Part shown: positions 34,077 through 42,969 of the stretch, piece after piece | Position numbering within the stretch: the stretch's first letter is position 1 | Layout of the letters: every line of letters starts with the position of its first letter | NCBI GenBank assembly: GCA_023132135.1 | Contig: JAGLYR010000003.1 | Span: forward strand, 1 to 46,073 | Length of the DNA stretch: 46,073 nt | Source of the DNA: Candidatus Eiseniibacteriota bacterium | GTDB taxonomy: Bacteria > Arandabacterota > Arandabacteria > JAGLYR01 | Direction of reading: 5' to 3' | Position numbers and translations under genes: made by a program | Notes under the pieces: model-generated | What the model was told of the DNA's origin: nothing | The model's database searches: none | Seen by the model: the letters and a program-made list of their open reading frames with translations, nothing else

Positions 34077-37000
34077 ATGAGAGCAAGAGCCTGGAAAGAC
34101 GGAAATGGATGTCCGGTGGTCCCGGCAGGCAGAACAGGCCGTGTGACGGTGGTTATGTTGCTGGGTCTCTCGGCAGGGCTTGGCCTCTGGATGGGGTGCG
34201 CGGAGGAACCGGTGAGTCCTTCGGCACCGCCCTTTGAGCCGAGCTACTTCATCGAGTCGGTATCGGCCTCGCCCGGGCAGGTGGGAGTCGGAGGGTCGAG
34301 CTCCACCATCTCCGCCCTGGTGGTGGACAGGGATGGGAATCCGGCCGAAGGCGTTGCGGTTGTTTTCGACGCTGAAAGCTGGGGAACAATCGTTGGGGAA
34401 GCTGTGACGGACTCCAGCGGTGTGGCCACAGCGGTGTTCACGTCGGGCCAGAGCGAAGGATTGGCCAAGATCATAGCCCACGTGGGAGCTTTTTCCAGGA
34501 GCACGGTGGTGCTGGTTGGGCAGGGAAGTCTGGAGGCTTCGCCCTCGATCCTGCTGGCCAATGGACTCGAGACGAGCCTGATTACAGCCAAGGTGATTAA
34601 CGCGATAGGCCGTGCGGATTCCGGAACTGTGGTCGCGTTTCAGACAACGGCGGGCAGCATTACCCCGCGGGGAGTCGCCGACGCGGCTGGTGTGGTCATG
34701 GCAACACTCACTGGCCCCGCCAGCAGGGAGGATATTTCGGCCGTTGTGACGGCTACCGTGGAGAGCGGCGATCCGCAGAGCCAGAATGATGCCTTTGGAA
34801 TCACACTCGTGACTTTCAAGGGGATCACGTTGGAGGTCGGAGCCTCGCCACTTACCATTCCGGCGGATGGGAGCTCGCAGAGCACGCTGACGGCGGTTCT
34901 CAAGGAGACGTCATCCATGATTCCCATTGCCGGGGAGGCTGTGCGCTTTGCCTCGGACAAGGGAGTTGTGGTCGGCGAAGCCGAGACGGACGAACGTGGA
35001 CACGGCATCGGTACATTGACCAGCTCTATGGAGCCGGGTGCGGTTCGCGTGATCGCCAGCTACGGCAATACTCTCGCGGACACGGTTGAGGTCGTTTTCT
35101 CGAGTCTGGCTCTGAGCCTGTCGGCGGAGCCCCCGACGGTGAGAGGAGATGGCGTCAGCCAGGTAGAGGTGAGAGCGGTTCTCAAGGATCTCACCGGCGA
35201 GGCGCTGCCGCAGCGCATCGTGGGGTTCGATACGAATGTCGGGTTAGTGACCGCCAGCGACACAACGAACAGCTCGGGCCTGACGATGGCGACATTCACG
35301 GCGCCGGCCGTTGCCAGGGACACGACCGCGATCATCAGTGTTTCCAGTCTCGGTGTAGTCTCGACGTTGGAGATCCCGGTGCGGGGCCTGAGTCTGGTTC
35401 TGACAGCAGAGCCGGCAACGCTGGTCGCCGATGGAAGCTCCCAATCCGAAGTCCGTGTGACCCTGCGGGAAGCGACCTCCGGTGAACCCATTCCCAGTGA
35501 GGTCGTCTGGCTGGAGACGAACCTGGGATCAGTGGATTCCATGGCGGTGACCAACTCGGAGGGAGTCGCGGCTGCGACCTTCCACGGCGGACCGTACACG
35601 GGCACTGCTACAATCCGCGCTGAGTACGGCGGTGGAGTCGTCTCAACGGCGATGGTGGAAGTTGTGGAGGTGGAGATTGCCTCTATTGTGCTCAGTGCGC
35701 GGCCCGGCGCCATCTATGCCAACGGCTGGAGCAATGCTCACGTACTGGCCTTTGTGAAGGACAGCGGCAATCGGGCGGTCCCGGACGGTCTGATTGTCAA
35801 GTTCTACACGTCGTCGGGGCTGATCACAGCTCAGGCGCTGACGGAGAGTGGTATCGCGAACGCTGTTCTGACCAGCGGCACCGGAGTGGAATCCGGCGTC
35901 GAGGTTGTTGCGGTTTGCCAGGGGATGTCGGACACGACGCATGTGGATTTCATCCCCGGCGTTGCGGCGTCGATGGAGCTGTCTGTCATGCCCGACTCGA
36001 TCCCGGCCGATGGGTCGACGACGGCGAGCCTGATTGCCACAGTCCAGGATTCCATCGGGCATCCGGTCAAGGACAAAACCCTCGTAACGTTTATGATCGT
36101 GGTGGACCTGGCCGACACATCTGCTGCGGATACTGTGATTGTCAGCTCGACGACGACCAACGGCATAGCGTCCACTTCCTACACAGCGGCTACGCATGCC
36201 GGTCTGGCCATTATCAAAGCGACTGTGGGAGATGTATCGGCCGATGCAACCCTTGTGCTCACGGCATCAGGGGTGTCGAGCATTGTGCTCTCCAGCAACC
36301 GCCCGTCCATCACGGTTCAAGGGGTCGGAGGGATCGAGACGGCCACGGTCACCGCGGAGGTGCGCGACAAGAATGGCAACCCCGTGGCAGAAGGAACTGA
36401 GGTGGGATTCTCCATCATCAGCGGTCCGGGAGGACCGACTGAAGAGAATCTCAACAACCAGGGATGGGGGCCGGTTGAGATCCCCACCGCTAACGGGAGA
36501 GCCTCGGTTACGCTGAGCGCGGGTACTGAATCCGGGATTGTGGGGCTCCTGGCAACGTGTGGTGGAGTGGAGGCGCAGGACGCCGAGATCACCATCGACT
36601 CCGGACCACCCGACACCCTGATGACGTCGGTGAACCTGGGTCTCGTGTCAGAGGGTGGAGACGGCATCTACAGCCTGATTGTCGCCACGATAGTCAGGGA
36701 CCAGTACGGCAACCCCGTGGAGAACGGGAATGCGGTGTACTACGACATAGGAACAGGTGAACCTCATGTGATGATCGAGGGTAACGCTCACACGGGCAAC
36801 GACATCGACTGCAACCAGACGTGGCCGGCTCCTGCGATGAAGGGAGTGGCCCGGACGTGCCTGTCCTTCACCAGCGAAGCCATCTTCGAGAATGTGCGGG
36901 TCTACGCGCACGCGTTCAACGGCCAGCGCGAGATCAGCACATATCTGGACATAGGGCTTCCGCTGTTTGGCGGCGAGATTCTGATCACGGCAAGCCCGAG

Positions 37001-37271
37001 ATCCTTGGGGAACGGGATTTTCTCATCCGTCGTGATCGTGTCCCTGACGGACAAGTACGATCACTTTATCGACAGTGGCGTGATCGACTTCTACCTGGAT
37101 ACAGGCCGTGCGATCTGCGAGCCGTGGACGGTCGTGACCGACGAGAGCGGAACGGCCTTCACAACGGTGACGGTCCCGGGCGGCGAGGAGGAATCCGGGT
37201 TGGTCTTCGCCGTGATCGCCAGGCTCAGAGGAACGAGCCTGGAAACATCGGTCGATCTGAAAGTCGACTAG
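34077..37271 (+). CDS. Large Ig-like repeat (invasin/Big-type) surface protein
   Basis: About 1064 residues. The N-terminus has basic residues, a hydrophobic segment (VTVVMLLGLSAGLGLWMG) and a Cys at residue 41 (WMGCAEE), a possible but atypical lipobox. The rest is about ten Ig-like domains of around 95 residues. Each shows a pattern such as ADGSSQSTLTAVLKE, then a G-x-I/V-x-F strand, a T-D/N-x-x-G-x-A-T-A/T-F-T/L segment and a final V-x-V strand (starts near 45, 145, 250, 345, 440, 535, 635, 735, 850, 965). This is the Big_1 (invasin/intimin) family plan. ATG 34077 with GGAG 34067-34070 is chosen. It may be an adhesin or stalk on the cell surface. It sits in the same direction 54 bp after pilQ. 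Confidence 0.85.
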   Translation: MRARAWKDGNGCPVVPAGRTGRVTVVMLLGLSAGLGLWMGCAEEPVSPSAPPFEPSYFIESVSASPGQVGVGGSSSTISALVVDRDGNPAEGVAVVFDAESWGTIVGEAVTDSSGVATAVFTSGQSEGLAKIIAHVGAFSRSTVVLVGQGSLEASPSILLANGLETSLITAKVINAIGRADSGTVVAFQTTAGSITPRGVADAAGVVMATLTGPASREDISAVVTATVESGDPQSQNDAFGITLVTFKGITLEVGASPLTIPADGSSQSTLTAVLKETSSMIPIAGEAVRFASDKGVVVGEAETDERGHGIGTLTSSMEPGAVRVIASYGNTLADTVEVVFSSLALSLSAEPPTVRGDGVSQVEVRAVLKDLTGEALPQRIVGFDTNVGLVTASDTTNSSGLTMATFTAPAVARDTTAIISVSSLGVVSTLEIPVRGLSLVLTAEPATLVADGSSQSEVRVTLREATSGEPIPSEVVWLETNLGSVDSMAVTNSEGVAAATFHGGPYTGTATIRAEYGGGVVSTAMVEVVEVEIASIVLSARPGAIYANGWSNAHVLAFVKDSGNRAVPDGLIVKFYTSSGLITAQALTESGIANAVLTSGTGVESGVEVVAVCQGMSDTTHVDFIPGVAASMELSVMPDSIPADGSTTASLIATVQDSIGHPVKDKTLVTFMIVVDLADTSAADTVIVSSTTTNGIASTSYTAATHAGLAIIKATVGDVSADATLVLTASGVSSIVLSSNRPSITVQGVGGIETATVTAEVRDKNGNPVAEGTEVGFSIISGPGGPTEENLNNQGWGPVEIPTANGRASVTLSAGTESGIVGLLATCGGVEAQDAEITIDSGPPDTLMTSVNLGLVSEGGDGIYSLIVATIVRDQYGNPVENGNAVYYDIGTGEPHVMIEGNAHTGNDIDCNQTWPAPAMKGVARTCLSFTSEAIFENVRVYAHAFNGQREISTYLDIGLPLFGGEILITASPRSLGNGIFSSVVIVSLTDKYDHFIDSGVIDFYLDTGRAICEPWTVVTDESGTAFTTVTVPGGEEESGLVFAVIARLRGTSLETSVDLKVD

Positions 37272-37321
37272 CGCAGCTTGGCGCACGTGATGTGCGGCGG
37301 CGCGCTCAAGGAGTTGTAGGG

Positions 37322-38092
37322 ATGAAACGCCTGCTGGCAGTCATGATGTCCGGTTTCCTGGTTTACGCTGTTCCGGCCGGGGCCGTTGTGGTTGGAAACC
37401 CTTCCGGGGTCATGGGAAAGGGAGAGATTTCCCTGGGGCTGGAGAGCGAACGGTTCGAGGACGTCTTCGACACCGACGAGGTCTGCTCCCAGCGCTACTT
37501 GGCCAAGATGAGCTACGGTCTCACCGGATTCATGGACGTGTTTGCCAGGATTGGAAGCGGCGCACTGAATGTGATGCCCGAGGGTTCCGCTGCCGGATCG
37601 GGATTTACCGGGGATTCGCGGATGGCTCTGGGTGGAGGCGTACGCGCGGAGACCGCCAGGGTTTCCGGCCTCGGGGGATGCAGATTCTTCACGACAGTTC
37701 AGTGGCTCCAGTTCAACTCTGCAGGAGAGTTTCTCCGCGAGCTGAGGCACAAGGACTACACGTGGGAGGAACGCCTTGAAACCTCCTACCGGTGGAGGGA
37801 AATCGGCGCCGCGTTTGGTATGAGCCGGGCGTTCAAGAAAGTGGCGATCCATGGAGGGTTGGCCTTCACAAGAATAAACGGGGACGTGCACCGTAACCAG
37901 TACGTTCTCTCGGAGAGTGGTTCGGTGAAGGTCGGAGAGGGCAGCGAGTATTTCACCGAAGGGCCGGGCAGCGGGCTGTTCTTCGGCTTCGACATCCCCC
38001 TGTCGGGAACGCTCCGATTCAGCACGGAATACCAGCTCAATGATCGGAACCACGGGACTCTGTCTTTGGGAATTAGTGAGACTATGGACTAG
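37322..38092 (+). CDS. Small outer-membrane beta-barrel candidate
   Basis: 256 residues with a signal peptide (MKRLLAVMMSGFLVYAVPAGAVVV), then alternating hydrophobic strands with Gly turns (GEISLGLESERFEDVF, YGLTGFMDVFARIGSGAL, RMALGGGVRAETARV). It ends in GTLSLGISETMD, without a terminal Phe. It resembles 10-12-strand OmpW/Opa-like porin-type barrels in pattern but is not assigned to a family. AAGGAG (37308-37313) precedes ATG by 8 bp. It lies 50 bp after the Ig-repeat gene, so it may be that protein's outer-membrane partner. The TAG stop lies inside a strong hairpin. Confidence 0.65.
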   Translation: MKRLLAVMMSGFLVYAVPAGAVVVGNPSGVMGKGEISLGLESERFEDVFDTDEVCSQRYLAKMSYGLTGFMDVFARIGSGALNVMPEGSAAGSGFTGDSRMALGGGVRAETARVSGLGGCRFFTTVQWLQFNSAGEFLRELRHKDYTWEERLETSYRWREIGAAFGMSRAFKKVAIHGGLAFTRINGDVHRNQYVLSESGSVKVGEGSEYFTEGPGSGLFFGFDIPLSGTLRFSTEYQLNDRNHGTLSLGISETMD

Positions 38093-38114
38093 GAGCAGTA
38101 CCTAGTCCGTAGTC
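38080..38114 (+). repeat. Hairpin that contains the stop codon of the barrel gene
   Basis: GACTATGGACTAGG (38080-38093) and CCTAGTCCGTAGTC (38101-38114) pair over 14 bp around AGCAGTA with one G-U pair. The TAG stop (38090-38092) lies within the left arm. It precedes the strong terminator at 38142-38167 by 28 bp. It may protect the mRNA 3' end. Confidence 0.7.
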
Positions 38115-38141
38115 CCTGGTTCACGGAGAAGAGCATCGTAG

Positions 38142-38167
38142 GGGCGACCCGGTGGGTCGCCCTTCTT
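38142..38167 (+). terminator. Rho-independent terminator after the pilus/surface-protein genes
   Basis: GGGCGACCC (38142-38150), GGT, GGGTCGCCC (38154-38162) is a perfect 9-bp GC stem followed at once by TTCTT (38163-38167). It closes the long plus-strand block that began at pilM. It is the best classical terminator in the window. Confidence 0.88.
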
Positions 38168-38202
38168 GCGTGGGTTGAAGCCCCCGGGCGGAGTTTCTTC
38201 CC

Positions 38203-38231
38203 TTGACACACGCTCCTGTCACTGCTACACA
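38203..38231 (+). promoter_or_regulatory. Sigma-70-type promoter for rsmD
   Basis: TTGACA (38203-38208, perfect -35) is followed by 17 bp and TACACA (38226-38231, 3/6 to -10). Transcription would start near 38238, about 75 nt before rsmD. It lies right after the terminator at 38142-38167. The weak -10 lowers confidence. Confidence 0.55.
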
Positions 38232-38312
38232 TAGGTGTGATTCCCGCTGGTTGCCTTCAGAACTGTGCGGTTGGGTGTGGGTGGTGGGGTTCCTCTTGGG
38301 GTGGTCCTGGGT

Positions 38313-38870
38313 ATGATCCGAATTACGGGCGGGACGCTGCGCGGGCGAAAACTCAAGACCCTCGATGGAAGCTGCTCGCGACCAACCCTCTCCCGAGTCC
38401 GGGAAGCCATCTTCAACATTCTGGGACAGACAGTCCGAAGTGTGACGTTCGTCGACCTCTTCTCGGGGGTGGGGACGATGGGGATCGAGGCCCTGAGCCG
38501 CGGCGCGGAAGCAGCTATCTTTGTGGAGCACGATGCCCGTTGCGCGAGTATACTCAGCAAGAACCTGGAAACTCTGGGTCTTGGGCGCCGAGCGACGGTG
38601 GTCATCGCGGATGTGTCGGACTGGGTTCGGGGACCATCCTGGGACGCGGACATTGTATTTGTCGATCCTCCCTACGGCTTGGGGCTCGCCGATGGAACTC
38701 TGGAGCTTCTGGGACGGAGTGGGGACAAGCGGCTCGACTGTGTGCTTGTGCAGCACGAGCCGAAGCTCACCCTGCCGCAGGAAGCAGGAATACTCCGGCA
38801 GGTCCGGTCCGGACGATATGGGGATACGGTGGTCGATGTCTACGAACCGGCGACGGTGGGGGCGCCGTGA
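38313..38870 (+). CDS. rsmD: 16S rRNA (guanine(966)-N2)-methyltransferase RsmD
   Basis: SAM-dependent methyltransferase that modifies G966 of 16S rRNA. About 185 residues, matching the family. Seen: N-terminal MIRITGGTLRGRKL, RPTLSRVREAIFNIL, the SAM-binding FVDLFSGVGTMGIEALSRGA and the catalytic DPPY. The frame continues upstream to 38265, but the typical family N-terminus begins at ATG 38313. The ribosome site is weak. The next gene, coaD, is its usual neighbour in many bacteria. Confidence 0.93.
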   Translation: MIRITGGTLRGRKLKTLDGSCSRPTLSRVREAIFNILGQTVRSVTFVDLFSGVGTMGIEALSRGAEAAIFVEHDARCASILSKNLETLGLGRRATVVIADVSDWVRGPSWDADIVFVDPPYGLGLADGTLELLGRSGDKRLDCVLVQHEPKLTLPQEAGILRQVRSGRYGDTVVDVYEPATVGAP

Positions 38871-38885
38871 GAGGAAGGATTTGCC

Positions 38886-39365
38886 ATGAAGCTGCTGCTT
38901 TACCCCGGCACCTTTGACCCTGTGACCGAGGGGCACGTCGACTTGATGAGGCGAGGCCTGAACCTGTCCGATCGAGTTCTGGTCGCGGTGGCCGACAGCA
39001 AGAGCAAGGACCCCTTCTTCAGTCTGGAGGAGCGGGTAGCGATGATTCGGGAAGTGACCCGGGAGATGAAGAACATTGACGTGGAACCCTTCTCCGGGCT
39101 GGTGGTGAATCTGGCCAGGGCAAGAAACGCCGGCGCGATCCTGCGGGGTCTCCGGGCGGTATCGGACTTCGAGTATGAATTCCAGATGGCCCTTATGAAC
39201 CGGCAGCTGGACCAAGAGGTGGAAACGATGTTCCTGATGCCCAGCGCGCGATACACATACCTGAGCGCTTCCATGATCCGGGATGTGGCGCAGATGGGTG
39301 GTGATGTCAGCACGATGGTTCCCCCGGAAGTTCACAAGAGGTTGAGGAAGAAGCTCGCGACATAG
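38886..39365 (+). CDS. coaD: Phosphopantetheine adenylyltransferase
   Basis: Fourth step of coenzyme A synthesis: 4'-phosphopantetheine plus ATP gives dephospho-CoA. The 159 residues match the family. Seen: N-terminal YPGTFDPVTEGH (the nucleotidyltransferase (T/H)xGH motif), AILRGLRAVSDFEYEFQMA with the conserved RGLR, and SARYTYLSASMIRDVAQ with the SxSxxR-like motif. It follows rsmD after 15 bp. Confidence 0.96.
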   Translation: MKLLLYPGTFDPVTEGHVDLMRRGLNLSDRVLVAVADSKSKDPFFSLEERVAMIREVTREMKNIDVEPFSGLVVNLARARNAGAILRGLRAVSDFEYEFQMALMNRQLDQEVETMFLMPSARYTYLSASMIRDVAQMGGDVSTMVPPEVHKRLRKKLAT

Positions 39366-39373
39366 TCGGCGGA

Positions 39374-39405
39374 AGTGCGAGGGCGCGAGAGTGCGAGGGC
39401 GCGAA
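39374..39405 (+). repeat. 16-bp tandem repeat between coaD and the glcD-type gene
   Basis: AGTGCGAGGGCGCGAG is at 39374-39389 and is repeated at 39390-39405 with one mismatch at the end. A related word, GCGAGGGCGCGAGG, appears again just before obgE (about 40815). It fills the 53-bp gap ahead of the next start codon. Confidence 0.75.
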
Positions 39406-39418
39406 AGGATGAGAGGGC

Positions 39419-40846
39419 GTGATAAGTCGGGCGTTCGTCAGGGAACTCAAGCGTGCGGTTGGATCTGACCTCATTCTGGACAAGGTGGAGGATCGCACCT
39501 GCTATGGCTTCGACGCTACGGGGATCTTCCAGCTCCCCGATGTCGTAGTCTGTCCGACGCGGCCGGAACACGTGGTGTACGTGGTTCGGCTTGCGCGCCG
39601 GGAAGGATTGCCGATTACGCCCCGCGGTGCGGGGACGGGGTACAGTGGGGGAGCCGTTCCCGTCCGACGGGGAATTGTCCTGGCCATGGAGCGGATGAAC
39701 CGGATCGAGAGCGTTAGCCGGGCCGATGGTGTGGCGGTCGTAGAGGCCGGGGTTGTCAATGGGGTTCTGCAGCAGGCTGCGTTGCGGGCTGGACTGTTCT
39801 ACCCTCCGGATCCCGCCAGCTGCGAGTTCTCCACTCTGGGAGGAAACATCGCGGAGTGCGCCGGGGGACCGCGGGCTCTCAAGTACGGAGTCACGCGCGA
39901 CTACGTCGCCGGGTTAGAGTTCGTCACGCCTGAAGGCGCGCTGGTACGATGCGGCGTGTTGGCGGAAGGATCACTGGCGCCGTACGACTTGGCGGGAATT
40001 CTGTCCGCTTCGGAGGGAACGCTTGGCGTCATCACGAGGTGCGCGCTCCGGGTGATTCCCGAGCCGCCCCATTATCGCACGCTGCTGTTCTCGTTCAGCA
40101 GGCTGTCAGAGGCTGCTGAGGCCGTTGTCCTGTTGACATCGGCGAACGTGGTGCCCTCCGTGGTGGAGCTGGTAGATGAGAGTTGTCTCAAGGCGGTCCG
40201 ATCGGCAGGGACTTCGGATCTGCCGATCGGGGAGGGTCAGCTTCTGCTCGTGGAGGTGGACGGGGAGGAAGAGGAGGTGGAGGACACCGCTCGACGGGTT
40301 GAGAGGGTCGCGGAAAAGGCGGGATGCACCGGGCACTGGACCTCTTCCAGCGAGAGCGAGAGGGAGAATATCTGGTCGATGCGGAGAGCCATCTCGCCGG
40401 CCCTGGCGAAGCTGTCGCCTACCAAGGTCAACGAGGATGTGTGCGTACCCCGGAGCCAGCTATCGCGACTTGTCGGGAGGATTGAAAGCCTGTCCCGAGA
40501 GCACGATCTTCTGATTCCTGTTTTTGGTCATGCAGGGGATGGAAACCTCCACGTCAACTTCATGGTGGACCGGAACAAGGCGGAGCAGATGACGCGGGCA
40601 GAGCGCGCTGTCGAGGGTCTGCTCAGGGCCACACTGGATCTGGGGGGAACCCTCAGTGGAGAGCACGGCATCGGTCTCAGCAAGGCGCCCTTCCTGGAGT
40701 GGGAGATGGGCCGCTCCGGCCTCCGGCTGATGCATGACGTCAAGGGGGCCGTGGATCCGGAGAATCTCCTGAATCCGGGGAAGGTGGGGCCCGATGGGGC
40801 AACAGGGGGAGGGAGCGAGGGCGCGAGGACCTCGAAATGTTCGTAG
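39419..40846 (+). CDS. glcD: FAD-linked oxidase, glycolate/D-lactate dehydrogenase (GlcD) type
   Basis: 475 residues with an FAD-binding PCMH domain (VCPTRPEHVVYVVRLARREG, TPRGAGTGYSGGAVP near residue 75, GGNIAECAGGPRALKYGVTRDYV) and an FAD-oxidase C-terminal domain (VFGHAGDGNLHVNFM, GGTLSGEHGIGLSK). The family oxidises 2-hydroxy acids such as glycolate or D-lactate and feeds electrons to quinones. No glcE or glcF is adjacent, so the exact substrate is open. GTG start at 39419, after AAGGATGAGAGGG. The last 10 bp overlap obgE. It is an unusual neighbour in this housekeeping cluster. Confidence 0.88.
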   Translation: MISRAFVRELKRAVGSDLILDKVEDRTCYGFDATGIFQLPDVVVCPTRPEHVVYVVRLARREGLPITPRGAGTGYSGGAVPVRRGIVLAMERMNRIESVSRADGVAVVEAGVVNGVLQQAALRAGLFYPPDPASCEFSTLGGNIAECAGGPRALKYGVTRDYVAGLEFVTPEGALVRCGVLAEGSLAPYDLAGILSASEGTLGVITRCALRVIPEPPHYRTLLFSFSRLSEAAEAVVLLTSANVVPSVVELVDESCLKAVRSAGTSDLPIGEGQLLLVEVDGEEEEVEDTARRVERVAEKAGCTGHWTSSSESERENIWSMRRAISPALAKLSPTKVNEDVCVPRSQLSRLVGRIESLSREHDLLIPVFGHAGDGNLHVNFMVDRNKAEQMTRAERAVEGLLRATLDLGGTLSGEHGIGLSKAPFLEWEMGRSGLRLMHDVKGAVDPENLLNPGKVGPDGATGGGSEGARTSKCS

Positions 40847-41862
40847 ACGAAGCCGTCATTGAAATTTCCTCTGGTGCGGGTGGAAACGGATGCGTCAGTT
40901 TCCGGAGGGAGAAGTTTGCCCCCAAGGGAGGACCGGATGGTGGCGATGGGGGAAACGGCGGGCGGGTAATTGTCAAGGTTGTGCCACAGATCCGAACGCT
41001 GGTCGACTTCCGGTTCCGAAAAGCATTCCGGGCGGGGCGCGGCAGGCACGGTCAGGGGAACAACAAGACGGGACGCCAGGGACGTGATGTGACAATCCGT
41101 GTGCCGCGGGGGACGGTTATGAAGGACTCCCGCGGGCGGGTTCTGGCGGATCTGGTTGAACCGGGGGAGAAGCGGGTTCTTCTTCAGGGGGGCCGGGGGG
41201 GGCGCGGTAACGCCCGTTTTGCCACCTCTACAAACCAGGCGCCCCGCCGTGCAGACCCAGGACGGCCCGCCACGACTCTTCAGTTGCATCTTGAACTGAA
41301 ACTGTTGGGGGATGTCGGCCTGGTGGGTTTGCCGAACGCCGGGAAGTCCACGATTCTGGCGCGGGTGTCCTCGGCGCGGCCCAAGGTTGCAGCGTATCCT
41401 TTCACAACCCTGGCTCCGTGGCTGGGTGTGGTGCGTATGGACGCGGAGCGCAGTTTCGTGATGGTCGACCTGCCTGGGCTCATCGAGGGGGCCCACGCGG
41501 GAAAAGGCCTGGGACATGTGTTCCTGAGGCATATTGAGCGGACCCGTGTATTGGTGTTGGTGATCGATGTTCTCGCCGGTGAGGTGGAGGACGGGTATCA
41601 GGCCCTGATGGAGGAACTGAGATCCTACAGCCCTGCGCTGGTGGAAAAACCCAGGGTAGTGGCTCTGAACAAGATCGATCTGCTGGGAGAGGCGGCGGTG
41701 GATGTCACCCTTCCTGATGAGACCTTCTGGATCTCGGGTCTCACGGGGAAGGGTGTCCGGGAAATGCTGTGGCGGCTGTTGGATCTGGTGCTCCAGCAGG
41801 ACAAAGAGGCTCCGGATTTCAATGAAGACGACGGGCATGAGACCGAGGGGGAGATGGGATAG
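40837..41862 (+). CDS. obgE: GTPase ObgE/CgtA
   Basis: Essential ribosome-assembly GTPase. 341 residues: glycine-rich Obg domain (about 1-158, FVDEAVIEISSGAGGNGCVSFRREKF, RPKGGPDGGDGG-type, with the glycine repeats), then the G domain with G1 GLPNAGKST near residue 168, G3 DLPGLIEGAHAGKGLG, and G4 NKID. The usual C-terminal OCT domain is absent and is replaced by a short acidic tail (DFNEDDGHETEGEMG). The ATG is inside the end of the upstream gene; GAGG lies 8 bp before it. Confidence 0.96.
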   Translation: MFVDEAVIEISSGAGGNGCVSFRREKFAPKGGPDGGDGGNGGRVIVKVVPQIRTLVDFRFRKAFRAGRGRHGQGNNKTGRQGRDVTIRVPRGTVMKDSRGRVLADLVEPGEKRVLLQGGRGGRGNARFATSTNQAPRRADPGRPATTLQLHLELKLLGDVGLVGLPNAGKSTILARVSSARPKVAAYPFTTLAPWLGVVRMDAERSFVMVDLPGLIEGAHAGKGLGHVFLRHIERTRVLVLVIDVLAGEVEDGYQALMEELRSYSPALVEKPRVVALNKIDLLGEAAVDVTLPDETFWISGLTGKGVREMLWRLLDLVLQQDKEAPDFNEDDGHETEGEMG

Positions 41863-41868
41863 CGTGGA

Positions 41869-42969
41869 GTGGACGCGGGTCGGTCGTGGCTTGCACTCAG
41901 CCTGATTCCGGGTTTTGGCGGGCGCGTTGGGAAAATGCTCCTGGAAGCCTTCGGGTCTCCCGACCGGATTCTGAACGCCGACCGGGTGAACCTGGAGGCG
42001 GTTCACGGGATTGGATCCAAACTCTCGCTGGCTATCCGCAAGGGCGCGGACAACGGACGCCTCCAGGAGGAAATCTGCAACCTGGAGCAGGCCGGGGCCG
42101 TGCTACTGGGAATGGGGGATGAGAGATACCCCTGGGCCTTGGGAAAGATCCACGATCCGCCGCCGGTTCTGTACCTCTTGGGACAGCTGTTGGAGCTGGA
42201 GAAGCCGCGGGTTGCCGTGGTGGGAACGCGGCGTCCGACCGATAGCGGTCTGGCCTTTGCCCGGGAGCTGGCCCGGGACCTGGCCCTGGCGGGAGTGGAG
42301 GTGGTGAGTGGCCTGGCCTATGGAATTGACTCGGCTGCGCACATGGGGGCGCTGGAGGGCCAGGGGACCACGGTAGCGGTTCTGGGATGTGGTGTGGATG
42401 TACTGTACCCGCGCCGACGGGGGGAACTGAGGGATCGGATACAGGAAAAAGGCACGCTGGTGTCTGAGTTCCCCATGCGCACCACACCGCTCCCGGAGTA
42501 TTTCCCGCGGCGAAACCGGATCATCAGCGGGCTATCTTCGGTGGTTGTTGTCGTGGAGGCGGCGAGCCGGAGTGGCGCTTTGCTGACGGCGGATCTGGCC
42601 CTTGAGCAGGGGCGTGAGGTGATGGCCGTGCCGGGATACCCGAAATCCCGGTTGTCGGAAGGTCCCAATCGTCTGCTGCAGGAAGGAGCCAAGCTGGTGC
42701 TCTCGGCCGAGGACGTGCTCGAAGAACTGCCCGTTCTCAGGATGGAGAGAGATGCTGCTGTGCCGCCCGTTCCGCGGCCGCCGGAGCCGGAAGGAGTTGA
42801 GGAGCGGAAGATTCTTGGGGCTGTGCGTTCCGGCGCGAGGTTGGTGGATGAGATTGCGCAAGCGACGGGCTTCGATGTCTCGGTGATTCTCAACAGGCTG
42901 TTGGGGATGGAACTCCGGGGACTGGTCAGAAGGATTGGTGGCGCCCGGTATGAACAGGTTGCACATTGA
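41869..42969 (+). CDS. dprA: DNA processing protein DprA
   Basis: Loads RecA onto incoming single strands during natural transformation. 366 residues: N-terminal SAM/HhH-like part, Rossmann core with VVGTRRPTDSGLAFAREL, GLAYGIDSAAHMGAL, LGCGVDVLYPRRR, SEFPMRTTPLPEYFPRRNRIISGLS and a C-terminal winged helix (GARLVDEIAQATGFDVSVILNRLL). It starts with GTG 6 bp after the obgE stop; the ribosome site is weak. With pili and the ComEA-like protein it completes a plausible DNA-uptake set. Confidence 0.94.
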   Translation: MDAGRSWLALSLIPGFGGRVGKMLLEAFGSPDRILNADRVNLEAVHGIGSKLSLAIRKGADNGRLQEEICNLEQAGAVLLGMGDERYPWALGKIHDPPPVLYLLGQLLELEKPRVAVVGTRRPTDSGLAFARELARDLALAGVEVVSGLAYGIDSAAHMGALEGQGTTVAVLGCGVDVLYPRRRGELRDRIQEKGTLVSEFPMRTTPLPEYFPRRNRIISGLSSVVVVVEAASRSGALLTADLALEQGREVMAVPGYPKSRLSEGPNRLLQEGAKLVLSAEDVLEELPVLRMERDAAVPPVPRPPEPEGVEERKILGAVRSGARLVDEIAQATGFDVSVILNRLLGMELRGLVRRIGGARYEQVAH

